This document shows positions 26,863 through 35,562 of a stretch of DNA of 64,000 bases, one piece after another. How positions within the stretch are numbered: position 1 is the first letter of the stretch; each line of letters starts with the position of its first letter. Where the stretch lies: assembly GCA_023015825.1 (NCBI GenBank), contig JALKAW010000001.1:496001-560000 (forward strand). The letters are read 5' to 3'. The stretch comes from Flavobacteriaceae bacterium S0862 (GTDB taxonomy: Bacteria; Bacteroidota; Bacteroidia; Flavobacteriales; Flavobacteriaceae). A program made the position numbers and the translations under genes. The notes under the pieces were generated by a model. That model did not search any database. It saw only the letters and a list, made by a program, of their open reading frames with translations, and had not been told where the DNA came from.

Positions 26863-27799
26863 CTGAACCAATTTGGTCAATCACACTTTTGGTATTAATG
26901 TTTTCGTTGTCTTCTTTTAAACTATAGAACACAATGCCTTGGTTTAATTGTGTAATATTATTTAAAATAATACCAACAATAAAAGTGATAAAAAATATGA
27001 CTAGCATCATCACCACAAGTGAGGCCCCAACTTCCTCAGGGTTTAGGTTCTCTCCTTGTTGAGCGCTTGTAAACATATCCCCTAAAAAAAATAAATAAGG
27101 AACCATGGTGATAACATTTTGAACAACATAAGCCATTAGGTAAAACAAACCAACACTACCAATTGCTGACCAAAATTTACTGGTCATAAGTGTCCAAGCA
27201 TACCCAAAACTATCCCAAACACCTCTTTCTTGACGTATGTATTCCATAAGTGTCATGTTGTAAAACAACAAAAATGCACCAGCTAAAAAAGGCAATAGTA
27301 AAATTCCAATAATGGTTATCATTAATACAAAAGCGCCAATACCTAATACAAATATCAAAGGAATCCCAAGTAAAATACCGCACAATAGAAAAATGAAAAG
27401 TTTTCCTAAGTTTTGTTTATACATCTGGATTATTTCTTTGGTCTCAAAATTTTTACCATCATTTTCGGCATACAACTTTAAATAGATAGCAGAATAGGAG
27501 TAGGAGATGAGTCCAGCGATAAGTGCTACAACTAAAAAGAATATCATTAATAGAATGAAAATTCCATAATTATCATTCATATAGTTGTCAATTTGTGTGC
27601 TACTATTGCCTTGTAGAACACCACCAAAAACAATATCTGTGTAAAATTTGGATATAAAATATCCAATGGCCATTAAAATTAACAAGAAAATACCATTGAC
27701 AATAAAAAAGTGTTTAAAGTAATGCTTTCCATTTAGTTTTATAAAGGTAAATGTATCTTGAAAGAAGTCACTAAATCCTCTTGATTTATATAACTGCAT
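26855..27799 (-). CDS. Multi-pass membrane protein of the MoxR cluster
   Basis: 314 residues with about six membrane helices and the opening 'SRGFSDFFQDTFTFIKLNGK'. It looks like the integral membrane proteins (glycerophosphoryl diester phosphodiesterase membrane-domain type) that sit beside SpoIIM-like and RDD proteins. It has a Gly/Asn-rich, poorly conserved loop near residues 235-250. Overlaps the SpoIIM-like gene by 14 bases. Function unknown. Confidence 0.75.
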   Translation of the reverse strand: MQLYKSRGFSDFFQDTFTFIKLNGKHYFKHFFIVNGIFLLILMAIGYFISKFYTDIVFGGVLQGNSSTQIDNYMNDNYGIFILLMIFFLVVALIAGLISYSYSAIYLKLYAENDGKNFETKEIIQMYKQNLGKLFIFLLCGILLGIPLIFVLGIGAFVLMITIIGILLLPFLAGAFLLFYNMTLMEYIRQERGVWDSFGYAWTLMTSKFWSAIGSVGLFYLMAYVVQNVITMVPYLFFLGDMFTSAQQGENLNPEEVGASLVVMMLVIFFITFIVGIILNNITQLNQGIVFYSLKEDNENINTKSVIDQIGSGE

Positions 27800-28763
27800 A
27801 AGTTTGTTTAAGATTTTTATGTACTAGACGAGGGTATATTAAATAGTAATATGAAATTATGCTAAGAGTAATTAAAATAATACCAACAGATAACCAATTA
27901 GGCATCGTATTGGAATAACGTGTTACATAACCTTCCAACAATCCTGCAGCAATAGTAAACGGAAAGGTGCTAATTAAAATTTTTGTACCATCTTTCACGC
28001 CTATTTTAAAAGAGGTTAATCGTGAATATGTTTTAGGAAACAAAATACTTGCTCCTAATATGAGTCCAGCTGCTCCTTCAATAACAATAGCAAAAATCTC
28101 CATTGAGCCATGAATCCAGATACCTCGTACGCTTTCCCATAGCACGCCTTCTTTGTAAAAGAAAAACTGAAACGCACCAACCATAATACCATTGAAAAGT
28201 AATACTAATCCTGTGCCTATGCCACCAAAAATGCCAAATATAAAGGACTTTATGCCAACATATAAATTGTTAAGTGTAATACCAAAAGCACTTCCCCAAT
28301 TACTGCCACTTTTGTAAACAGCTACAGGATCACCAGCTTCAATGTTTTCCAAAGTCATATTAACATAATGGTCACCTAAAATAAGCCTTACAAACGTGTC
28401 ATCGTAAGCAGCAGATAAAGCTCCAATGGCTACAAAAGATAAAAAAAGCACAAAGGCATAAAGTACATAACGCCTGTATTGATAGACTATAAGTGGAACT
28501 TCAACTTTCCAAAAATGCACAAAACGGTTGGAGTCTTCACGTTTGGTTTTATAAATTTTTTGAAAAGCTTTAGCAGCTAAGTTGTTTAAATAAAGAATTG
28601 TTTTACTTTTGGGATAATAAGTTTGTGCGTAAGACAAATCGTTTACTAAATGAATATATAAAGACGCTAATTCATCGGGATTTTTAAGTGTTTTTCCAAA
28701 AATGGCTTTTTCAAAATCTAGCCATTTTTCTTTATTTTGTTTGATAAACGCGACCTCTCTCAT
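27786..28763 (-). CDS. SpoIIM-like (stage II sporulation protein M family) membrane protein
   Basis: 325 residues, cytoplasmic N-terminal helical region (about 1-100, 'MREVAFIKQNKEKWLDFEKA') followed by five or six membrane helices with 'FGITLNNLYVGIKSFIFGIF' and 'IWIHGSMEIFAIVIEGAAGL', the SpoIIM signature. Non-sporulating bacteria carry it in MoxR clusters. First gene of the minus-strand run; its ATG lies only 23 bases from the divergent RDD gene. Confidence 0.92.
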   Translation of the reverse strand: MREVAFIKQNKEKWLDFEKAIFGKTLKNPDELASLYIHLVNDLSYAQTYYPKSKTILYLNNLAAKAFQKIYKTKREDSNRFVHFWKVEVPLIVYQYRRYVLYAFVLFLSFVAIGALSAAYDDTFVRLILGDHYVNMTLENIEAGDPVAVYKSGSNWGSAFGITLNNLYVGIKSFIFGIFGGIGTGLVLLFNGIMVGAFQFFFYKEGVLWESVRGIWIHGSMEIFAIVIEGAAGLILGASILFPKTYSRLTSFKIGVKDGTKILISTFPFTIAAGLLEGYVTRYSNTMPNWLSVGIILITLSIISYYYLIYPRLVHKNLKQTYAVI

Positions 28764-28786
28764 AGACTTTCAAATTAACAGAATAA

Positions 28787-29533
28787 ATGGTAGAGTTACA
28801 AATAAACACTACTCAAAATGTAAATATTAATTTTACCGCAGCAAGTGTTGGTGAGCGCATACTTGCATGGGGAATAGATTGGTTAATTAAAATAGCTTAT
28901 GGTATAGTGATTTACCAAATAATGTTTAAGCTGCTAACAATTGATAAATTTATTGCGGATATGGACTTTTGGTCTCAAATGGCTATTATTGCTGTATTTT
29001 ACTTACCAGTCATTTTCTATTCATTGTTATTCGAATCCTTATTGGATGGACAAACTCCTGGGAAACGTATTTTAAAGATTAAAGTAGTAAAGATTGATGG
29101 TTACCAAGCTACTTTGTCTGATTTTATAATTCGTTGGATTTTTAGAATAGTCGATTTAAATATGATGAGTGGTGTTATTGCCCTAATTACTATAATTACA
29201 AGTCCTAGAAACCAGCGACTTGGTGACATGACTGCAGGTACATCTGTGATTACTTTAAAGAATAATGTAAATATTAACCACACTATTTTAGAAGACTTAA
29301 AACGGGATTATATGCCAACATACCCTAGTGTTATCATATTATCGGATAATGATGCTAGAATTATAAAGGATACTTTTAAAACAGCAAAAAAGTCTAAAGA
29401 CTATAAAACACTTATAAAACTTAGGAGTAAAATTGTAGAGGTACTTGAATTAAAAGAAATTAAACATAGTACAGATGATGAGTTTATTGATGTGATTTTA
29501 AAAGATTATAACTACTACACACAAAACATGTAA
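28787..29533 (+). CDS. RDD-family membrane protein
   Basis: 248 residues. RDD domain near residues 20-160 with 'SVGERILAWGIDWLIKIAYG', 'LFESLLDGQTPGKRILKIKV' and 'IIRWIFRIVDLNMMSGVIAL', three membrane helices, then a cytoplasmic helical tail with 'YPSVIILSDNDARIIKDTFK'. Often adjacent to SpoIIM-type genes, as here, but transcribed the opposite way. Its stop overlaps the next start (TAATG). Confidence 0.92.
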   Translation: MVELQINTTQNVNINFTAASVGERILAWGIDWLIKIAYGIVIYQIMFKLLTIDKFIADMDFWSQMAIIAVFYLPVIFYSLLFESLLDGQTPGKRILKIKVVKIDGYQATLSDFIIRWIFRIVDLNMMSGVIALITIITSPRNQRLGDMTAGTSVITLKNNVNINHTILEDLKRDYMPTYPSVIILSDNDARIIKDTFKTAKKSKDYKTLIKLRSKIVEVLELKEIKHSTDDEFIDVILKDYNYYTQNM

Positions 29534-30138
29534 TGTTTTATACTATTGATATTTTAGGAACTATTGCCTTTGCCATTTCTGGTGTATTGGTGGCTATGAA
29601 CAAAAAAATGGATTTGTTCGGCATATTAATTATTGCATTTGTAACTGCAGTTGGTGGAGGAACGCTACGAGATGTTTTAATTGGTCAAACACCTGTAGTT
29701 TGGATGAAGGATATGACCTTTACCTATGTTATTTTAGGTTCAGCAGTATTTGCAGTTTTAGTGAGAAATAAAATCAACTACTTAAGAACTTCCTTATTTT
29801 TATTTGACACTATTGGAATTGGACTGTACACTGTTGTTGGTGTAGAAAAGGGGATTTCTGCTGGTTTGCATCCTATAATATGTATTGCCTTAGGCACAAT
29901 ATCTGCTTGTTTTGGAGGTGTAATTAGAGATATTTTGTGTAATGAAATACCAGTTATTTTTAGAAAAGAAGTTTATGCTACTGCATGTATATTAGGAGGC
30001 TTAAGTTATTTTCTAATTAGAAAGCTACCATTAGAAAGTGATTTTGTATTTATTATATCTGGAGCAATAGTTATTTTAGTGCGCTTGTTGGCTGTGAAAT
30101 TTAAAATTGCATTGCCAAATATTTATCGAGAAAGTTAA
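29533..30138 (+). CDS. TRIC-type (UPF0126) cation channel family protein
   Basis: 201 residues, six to seven membrane helices in two related halves. Each half has the conserved loop, 'VGGGTLRDVLIGQTPVVW' and 'CFGGVIRDILCNEIPVIF'. Homologous to prokaryotic trimeric intracellular cation channels that pass potassium. Co-transcribed with the RDD gene (one-base overlap) and directly abuts the convergent cyclophilin gene. Confidence 0.92.
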   Translation: MFYTIDILGTIAFAISGVLVAMNKKMDLFGILIIAFVTAVGGGTLRDVLIGQTPVVWMKDMTFTYVILGSAVFAVLVRNKINYLRTSLFLFDTIGIGLYTVVGVEKGISAGLHPIICIALGTISACFGGVIRDILCNEIPVIFRKEVYATACILGGLSYFLIRKLPLESDFVFIISGAIVILVRLLAVKFKIALPNIYRES

Positions 30139-30840
30139 TCACTCAATAATTTCCACCTTTCTAATATAAATATTTCGTAATGGCCAATCGGCCTCATCTG
30201 TATCGACTGCGGCAATTTTATCAACCACATCCATACCGCGGATTACCTTGCCAAAAATAGTGTAATCACCATCTAAAAATTTGGCACCACCACGTTGTTG
30301 CACGATAAAAAACTCAAAAGGAGATGCTAATTTATGTGGATTGTCAATCTCGCTACTTGGCATGCTTATAACACCTCTATCATGAGTATAGCCTTTTTTA
30401 GTATCAGTTGGTAATAAGTATCTACCAATGTCTGTTCTTTTTCGGGCAATTGCTCTATTGTCACTATTTCCAGCTTGTACTATAAAATTGTCTATGACCC
30501 TATAAAACTGTGTGTTCTCAAAATATTTTTGCTTAGTGAGAAAAATAAAATTAGCACGATGGAACTTTGTATTGTCGAACAGTAAAATATCAATTTCACC
30601 AAAATCGGTCGTCATTCTTACTTTATTCTCTTTGTTTTCTTTTTCATACTCTAAAAAGAAAAACATAGCATTTTTGTTGTCGAGTTTTGGAAATTCTCTT
30701 TCAGTGGTGTAAGGAACCGAGTCTTTCTTTTCGGTGTTAGATGTGGTTTCAATTGTAGGTTTTGCTACTTTTTTAGTTTCAGATTTTTTATCTTCACAGT
30801 TTAATAGCAATAAAAAGCATACAAGCAATAAGACTCTCAT
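30139..30840 (-). CDS. Cyclophilin-type peptidyl-prolyl isomerase, lipoprotein
   Basis: About 233 residues. Lipoprotein signal (MRVLLLVCFLLLLNC), a spacer, then a cyclophilin domain from about residue 70 with 'FGEIDILLFDNTKFHRANFI', 'YFENTQFYRVIDNFIVQAGN', 'HKLASPFEFFIVQQRGGAKF' and 'GMDVVDKIAAVDTDEADWPL'. It folds exported proteins in the periplasm. I use the ATG at 30840; an extension to 30912 would precede the signal peptide and overlap the Nudix gene. Related to the cyclophilin at 47719. Confidence 0.9.
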   Translation of the reverse strand: MRVLLLVCFLLLLNCEDKKSETKKVAKPTIETTSNTEKKDSVPYTTEREFPKLDNKNAMFFFLEYEKENKENKVRMTTDFGEIDILLFDNTKFHRANFIFLTKQKYFENTQFYRVIDNFIVQAGNSDNRAIARKRTDIGRYLLPTDTKKGYTHDRGVISMPSSEIDNPHKLASPFEFFIVQQRGGAKFLDGDYTIFGKVIRGMDVVDKIAAVDTDEADWPLRNIYIRKVEIIE

Positions 30841-30842
30841 AG

Positions 30843-31484
30843 ATGAATTTTGATGAATTTTCAGTTTCACTGTCAAAAATAAAAAATATACCATTGCCAG
30901 CCGAAGCATCACAGTTTAAAATGTCGCCACCTTTTAGAAGAGAGCTTATAGAAGAGTATAAAGAGCGAATTAAAGATGCTAAACGAGCAGGAGTGATGGC
31001 CTTATTTTATCCAGGTAATGCAATGGAGACTCATTTAGCGTTAATACTACGAAAAACCTATAGAGGTGTGCATTCGGCTCAAATTGGTTTTCCTGGAGGT
31101 AAATATGAAGCAATAGACAAAACATTAAAAGATACAGCAATTAGAGAAACTTGGGAAGAAATAGGAGTACCTAATCATCAAATACAAGTGATTAGGCAAA
31201 TGACAGAGGTTTATATACCACCAAGTAATTTTTATGTGCAACCTTTTATTGGAATTGCTGCCCAAACTCCTAAATTTATAAAACAAGACGAAGAAGTTGA
31301 AGGTATTATAGAGGTGTCTTTAGCCCATTTTTTAGATGAAACTAATGTGGTAACTAAATCTGTGACAACATCTTACACAACCAAAATTGAAGTCCCTGCA
31401 TTTGAGCTTAATGGACACATAGTTTGGGGAGCTACAGCTATGATGCTAAGCGAAATAAAAGATATTTTAAAAAAAGTATTATAA
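30843..31484 (+). CDS. Nudix hydrolase, CoA pyrophosphatase type
   Basis: 213 residues, no signal. Nudix box at 'FPGGKYEAIDKTLKDTAIRE' then 'TWEEIGVPNHQI'; the NudL-type extra residue before RE is present. The UPF0035-like motif 'RGVHSAQIGFPGGKYE' precedes it. Members hydrolyse CoA and CoA esters to 4'-phosphopantetheine derivatives and 3',5'-ADP. Its ATG is only two bases from the start of the divergent cyclophilin gene. Confidence 0.9.
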   Translation: MNFDEFSVSLSKIKNIPLPAEASQFKMSPPFRRELIEEYKERIKDAKRAGVMALFYPGNAMETHLALILRKTYRGVHSAQIGFPGGKYEAIDKTLKDTAIRETWEEIGVPNHQIQVIRQMTEVYIPPSNFYVQPFIGIAAQTPKFIKQDEEVEGIIEVSLAHFLDETNVVTKSVTTSYTTKIEVPAFELNGHIVWGATAMMLSEIKDILKKVL

Positions 31485-31598
31485 TATTAGATGTTTTTAT
31501 GTGTGCTATAATTTGTTAATTAGGATTAGTTCACGACCTAAAACAGAAAAAATATGTACGTTTGCATTCACTAACTAATAGAATCGACTAATTAATTT

Positions 31599-32396
31599 AT
31601 GGGATTATTTAAGAAAAATCCTTTTGGGCATATAATATTCGTAAAAAAATGGTTGATTAGAATCTTAGGAGCCATTACCCACAGACGATTTAGAGGATTT
31701 AACGAATTACAAATTGAAGGTTCTGAAGTTTTAAAACGATTACCAGAAACCAATGTGCTATTTATTTCGAATCATCAAACATATTTTGCTGATGTTGTTG
31801 CCATGTTTCATGTGTTTAATGCGAGTTTAAGCGGTCGTGATGATTCTATAAAGAATGTTGGTTACTTATGGAATCCAAAGCTTAATATTTATTACGTTGC
31901 TGCGAAGGAAACCATGAAAGCTGGTTTGCTTCCTAAAATTTTGGCATATGTAGGTTCGGTTAGTATTGAGCGTACATGGAGAGCCGAAGGGCAAGATGTA
32001 AACAGACAAGTAAAAATGAGTGATATTTCCAATATTGCCAAAGCGTTGGATGATGGTTGGGTTATTACATTTCCGCAAGGAACAACAACACCTTTTAAAC
32101 CAATTAGAAAAGGAACAGCACATATTATTAAGCGTTATAAGCCAACTGTAGTACCTATAGTTATTGATGGTTTTAGGCGTTCGTTTGATAAAAAGGGCTT
32201 ACGCATTAAAAAGAAAAACATTCTTCAATCTATGGAAATTAAAGAGCCTTTGGATATAGATTATGAAAATGAAACAATTCCTGAAATTGTTGAGAAAATT
32301 GAATATGCTATAGAGCAACATCCATCATTTTTAAAAGTAATTCCAAAAGAAGAATTATTAGCTAAGGAAGAGCTTAATAAGAAACGAGAGTGGTAA
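31599..32396 (+). CDS. PlsC-like 1-acyl-glycerol-3-phosphate acyltransferase, divergent subfamily
   Basis: 265 residues. PlsC fold motifs in order: 'NVLFISNHQTYFADVVAMFH' (motif I), 'YVGSVSIERTWRAEG' (motif II), 'VITFPQGTTTPFKPIRKGTA' (motif III), 'PTVVPIVIDGFRRSF' (motif IV). Two oddities: the catalytic His and Asp are five residues apart (HX5D) rather than the usual HX4D, and motif III reads FPQGT rather than FPEGT. It probably acylates lysophospholipid, but substrate is not proven. It follows the Nudix gene. Confidence 0.85.
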   Translation: MGLFKKNPFGHIIFVKKWLIRILGAITHRRFRGFNELQIEGSEVLKRLPETNVLFISNHQTYFADVVAMFHVFNASLSGRDDSIKNVGYLWNPKLNIYYVAAKETMKAGLLPKILAYVGSVSIERTWRAEGQDVNRQVKMSDISNIAKALDDGWVITFPQGTTTPFKPIRKGTAHIIKRYKPTVVPIVIDGFRRSFDKKGLRIKKKNILQSMEIKEPLDIDYENETIPEIVEKIEYAIEQHPSFLKVIPKEELLAKEELNKKREW

Positions 32397-32410
32397 GTGA
32401 TTAGATTGAG

Positions 32411-32572
32411 TTACTGTTTAGATTTTTCTGACGACTCATCTTTGTTTCTTGAGAATGAAAGTAATATAAAAATTAATCCAATAAACTTAAAGTAATTTGA
32501 CCAATCAAATAGAATTGTACAAAGTATTAATCCCAAACCAACAAGCAATTTTTCTTTATTTCCAATATCCAT
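32411..32572 (-). CDS. Small two-helix membrane protein (53 aa) ending the sigma-factor operon
   Basis: A short frame, MDIGNKEKLLVGLGLILCTI onward, with two predicted membrane helices (about residues 8-22 and 28-41) and a charged C-terminal tail (RNKDESSEKSKQ). Its ATG lies 4 bases after the stop of the membrane gene at 32577, which supports real translation within the operon. No family recognised. Confidence 0.6.
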   Translation of the reverse strand: MDIGNKEKLLVGLGLILCTILFDWSNYFKFIGLIFILLSFSRNKDESSEKSKQ

Positions 32573-32576
32573 TTTT

Positions 32577-33218
32577 TTAAACCTCTAATTTTTTAAGTTC
32601 TCGATAATTCTTATTTAAACGTTTTAAAAGCAAGCCATAAATTAGCCAATAAAACAATAATAAAATCAATATAACTGCTGCAAGCATTAGTAATGTAACA
32701 ATGATGATTCCTGCGTAAAACTTAAATAACTCTCCATTTGCAGTAGCATTTTCTATAATTGTCTGTGCTTCTGGGTCTTGATTTATAAAATAGGGTAGTA
32801 AAACACCAACACTAACTACTATGGCAATCAAGTTAAAACCAACATATTGTTTAACGGTTCTTCTAGTCTTTAATATGTTTTCCATTAATGTCGTTGCATT
32901 ATCGGTAGTGTTAATCGTTCTATAATTTATATAAAACCTATAAAAAAAGTAGGCTAAAATAAGGTACGAAATGATACTCATGACAATAAAAGAGGTATTG
33001 GATTCAACATTGGCAATGTCATCACTAAATCCAGTATATTTTAGAGTAAATGAAATAGCAACCCAAAACACAAATTCTAGGATACTTATTATGAAAATCC
33101 ATTTTACAATGGACGATGACTTTTTGAGTATCATCTTATAAATTTCATTATAAGACAATTTTGGGAAGTTTTTGTCTTCCTTTTTCCAGTCTTTTTTTAA
33201 TAATTCTAATTCATCCAT
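32577..33218 (-). CDS. Membrane protein in an ECF sigma operon (putative anti-sigma role)
   Basis: 213 residues. An N-terminal cytoplasmic segment ('LELLKKDWKKEDKNFPKLSY', about 1-38) and four membrane helices (two near 40-95, two near 120-205). It is directly downstream of a sigma-70-family gene (4-base gap), the usual place for an anti-sigma factor, but I see no zinc-finger or FecR motif. Name 'anti-sigma' is inference from position. Confidence 0.7.
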   Translation of the reverse strand: MDELELLKKDWKKEDKNFPKLSYNEIYKMILKKSSSIVKWIFIISILEFVFWVAISFTLKYTGFSDDIANVESNTSFIVMSIISYLILAYFFYRFYINYRTINTTDNATTLMENILKTRRTVKQYVGFNLIAIVVSVGVLLPYFINQDPEAQTIIENATANGELFKFYAGIIIVTLLMLAAVILILLLFYWLIYGLLLKRLNKNYRELKKLEV

Positions 33219-33222
33219 AGTA

Positions 33223-33717
33223 TTACGGATTTAAAATAGTTCTAAGTTTTGTTTTCACGCGATTCATTTTCACTCTTGCATTTACTTCACTAATCCCCAT
33301 TGTTTCACTTATTTCTCTATAATTCTTGTCTTCTAAGTACAAGAATACTAATGCTTTTTCAATATCATTTAACTGCCTTACAGCATTATATAATAGTTTT
33401 AGTTGTTGCTCTTCAGTATCGTCGTATTCTTCTGCCGAAATTTTAAACTGCACATCATTAAAATCTTGTGTACTAATTCGTCGTTTCGACTTCCTGTAGA
33501 GCGTAATTGCTGTATTTAACCCAACACGATACATCCAAGTACTAAACTTTGCATCACCACGAAATTTTGGATATGCTTTCCAAAGTTGAATGGTAATTTC
33601 TTGAAATAAATCGTTGTGTGCATCATAATCATACGTATACAGTCTGCATACTTTATGTATGATGTTTTGATGCTTCTCCAGCAATCCAACAAAACTATGT
33701 TCTAGTTCTTTGTGCAA
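33223..33717 (-). CDS. ECF-type RNA polymerase sigma factor
   Basis: 164 residues. Region 2 'DYDAHNDLFQEITIQLWKAY' and 'FRGDAKFSTWMYRVGLNTAI', region 4 'LNDIEKALVFLYLEDKNYRE' and 'ISETMGISEVNARVKMNRVK'. Typical ECF length. It heads an operon with a four-helix membrane protein and the 53-residue protein. Its promoter lies in the 87-base gap to the M55 peptidase gene. Confidence 0.94.
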   Translation of the reverse strand: MHKELEHSFVGLLEKHQNIIHKVCRLYTYDYDAHNDLFQEITIQLWKAYPKFRGDAKFSTWMYRVGLNTAITLYRKSKRRISTQDFNDVQFKISAEEYDDTEEQQLKLLYNAVRQLNDIEKALVFLYLEDKNYREISETMGISEVNARVKMNRVKTKLRTILNP

Positions 33718-33804
33718 TTTGATAAGTTAGTTACTTTGTAAGTAGCTATAAGTTTCAATTTGTTACAGCTGTATTAAATTAATATTCAATAATAGGTTTA
33801 TTTT

Positions 33805-34701
33805 TTACCAAGAAATATATTTATACATCACCCTAATTAGTCGATAGGCTTCATCCATAGATTTTGCTGTGTACTCAACAGTAGTGCCATCAATTCGTTT
33901 CATTCCTGGAATACTCATTATCACATCGGCTCTTGTAGTTGTTGAAGATTTGAATCTCACTGTTACAGGTTCAGATATATTTAAAGGTTTTGCAGATTTT
34001 AAATTTTCAAGAGCTTCAATGGTTTTGTTTTTTAGCATTTCTTTCACCTTATCTGGATGAATTAATTTTGCAGCACTTGAGCCAACTGCTGTTTTAGTAA
34101 TAACGGTTCTTGTTTTAACTGTTTTAGTGAATTCTTCCGAGAATTTGTCATCACCACTTGCAAGAACCACAGGGACGTCTAGCGCTCCAGCATAAAGTGC
34201 GTTTAGCTCACCTTCGCCAACTTCAAGAGCATTTATCCATAAGCCTTTTACTGAGCCTGAACCTGTGTGAGCTAAAAACCCTCCTAAATTACCCGCTTTT
34301 GCATGGTAGCCAATAAAAATTGCGGCATCGAAACTACTGTCTAGACCTTGAACCATTCCCAAAGGTTTAATATTGCTTTGTAAATAGGATACTCTAGGAT
34401 CTAATTGAAGATGTAAGAGGTTCTGCATATCTCCATGACTGTCATTTACTAAAATATCGGCATCACCAAATTCAAAAATAGCAGCTATCACTGTATTTAT
34501 TTCATCAGTCATTAATTGTCTAGCTGTAGCATAATCCTTTCCAGAACTACTTGTCATTTTTGGAGTGCCAACACCTCCAATACCTTCCATATCGACGGAG
34601 ATAAATATTTTTAGTTTTTTTTGAGTGTAGGCTTCAGGTGAGAAAGCAAATGCAAATATTAAAAGGATGATTTTTAAAATGTTAGAGTCGAATAATTTCA
34701 T
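33805..34701 (-). CDS. M55-family (DppA-like) D-aminopeptidase, secreted
   Basis: About 298 residues with a signal peptide. The M55 fold is clear: 'FISVDMEGIGGVGTPKM' (Asp-x-Glu zinc ligands), 'DILVNDSHGDMQNL' (His), 'AAIFIGYHAKAGNLGGFLAH' (His) and 'INALEVGEGELNALYAGALD' (Glu). B. subtilis DppA is a zinc D-aminopeptidase used for peptidoglycan-derived peptides; an exported form here probably acts in the periplasm. Start is ATG at 34701 (a TTG six bases earlier is out of line with the signal). Confidence 0.9.
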   Translation of the reverse strand: MKLFDSNILKIILLIFAFAFSPEAYTQKKLKIFISVDMEGIGGVGTPKMTSSSGKDYATARQLMTDEINTVIAAIFEFGDADILVNDSHGDMQNLLHLQLDPRVSYLQSNIKPLGMVQGLDSSFDAAIFIGYHAKAGNLGGFLAHTGSGSVKGLWINALEVGEGELNALYAGALDVPVVLASGDDKFSEEFTKTVKTRTVITKTAVGSSAAKLIHPDKVKEMLKNKTIEALENLKSAKPLNISEPVTVRFKSSTTTRADVIMSIPGMKRIDGTTVEYTAKSMDEAYRLIRVMYKYISW

Positions 34702-34752
34702 AATCAAAGAGTATTAGATGCAATTAAAATTACTTAAAAATACAATATGTAT

Positions 34753-35433
34753 TTAAAAGGATTCATTTTGCCTTAAAACACCCAAAACAATACAGTACTG
34801 AGCTAAGGCATAGGTGCTCATAATAATTATATGCGATTGTGGCACAGTTTGGTAAAACTTATTTAAAGCAAGAGTACTATCTGACGCTACAAATAAAAGT
34901 GCACCAACAAAAACTAGCAGATGACTTAATTTGGAAACAGTCCCTTTTCTTAACCATGCAGTTATTGCCATAGACAGTATAATTAGTATATAGAATATCA
35001 CAGGAATTAGCATATCTCCCAAGCCATTCCTTAAAAGATAAAATATAACTAGGGCATATATTAATAACACAACTAAAATTCCTAATATGGAATTATCTTT
35101 ATTTCTTTTATCTAGAAATACCTTGATATACATTATATGTGCTATTAAAAAAGCAATTAAGCCACCTATAAAATAGTTTGGAGAAGAATCAACGAACATT
35201 AATAAAACATCACCAGTTAAAGAAAAAGTAAGACCAAGAGTCATAAACAATTTTATGGTTGAGGTTAAGTGTTTACTCTGTGTTAAGAAAAAGATAATAA
35301 GAGATAATAATATTAATGGTTTAGGTGAAAATCTAACTGAAAGAATCTCTAATGTACTTTCAGAAAAAAGCTCTAACAATACTATTATTAGAAAAATGAG
35401 CGTGAAGATTTTTTCAGCCTTGGTAAAACGCAT
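34753..35433 (-). CDS. YhhN/TMEM86-type lysoplasmalogenase family protein
   Basis: About 226 residues with seven to eight membrane helices. Family landmarks 'LTFSLTGDVLLMFVDSSPNY', 'GGLIAFLIAHIMYIKVFLD' and 'LLFVASDSTLALNKFYQTVP' (the conserved Asp residues) are present. Members hydrolyse or transport lysoplasmalogen-like ether lipids. The start is ATG at 35433 (MRFTKAEKIF). TATATTTG, about 20 bases upstream on the minus strand, is a good -7 element. Divergent from the TonB-dependent receptor. Confidence 0.87.
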   Translation of the reverse strand: MRFTKAEKIFTLIFLIIVLLELFSESTLEILSVRFSPKPLILLSLIIFFLTQSKHLTSTIKLFMTLGLTFSLTGDVLLMFVDSSPNYFIGGLIAFLIAHIMYIKVFLDKRNKDNSILGILVVLLIYALVIFYLLRNGLGDMLIPVIFYILIILSMAITAWLRKGTVSKLSHLLVFVGALLFVASDSTLALNKFYQTVPQSHIIIMSTYALAQYCIVLGVLRQNESF

Positions 35434-35457
35434 CTCGGTGGTTTTTTTCAAATATAT

Positions 35458-35528
35458 TCAATTCATCATTAAAATTTTACAGTTCAGTCATTTTAAGTTT
35501 CGTTGGCATTGCTAATGCCGCAATTTTG
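35458..35528 (+). promoter_or_regulatory. LytTR-type operator and -7 element upstream of the TonB-dependent receptor
   Basis: TCAATTCAT (35458-35466), 12 bases, ACAGTTCAG (35479-35487), 33 bases, CAATTTTG (35521-35528). Second repeat fits the LytTR consensus exactly; the first is a weaker match, as in the other sites. Spacing is identical to sites at 15432, 22066 and 55129. Confidence 0.72.
35505..35519 (+). promoter_or_regulatory. Small palindrome just before the receptor -7 element
   Basis: GGCATT-GCT-AATGCC, a perfect 6-bp stem with a three-base loop, lies directly upstream of the predicted -7 element. It could bind a repressor. The other three LytTR-type promoters do not have it. Confidence 0.4.
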
Positions 35529-35562
35529 TCTCATCAATTAAAAACGAACAATTAGATATAAG

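Noticed and set aside
26863-26880. TTG start for the DUF4129 protein
   Set aside because: It would add six polar residues before the signal peptide; the GTG at 26862 fits better.
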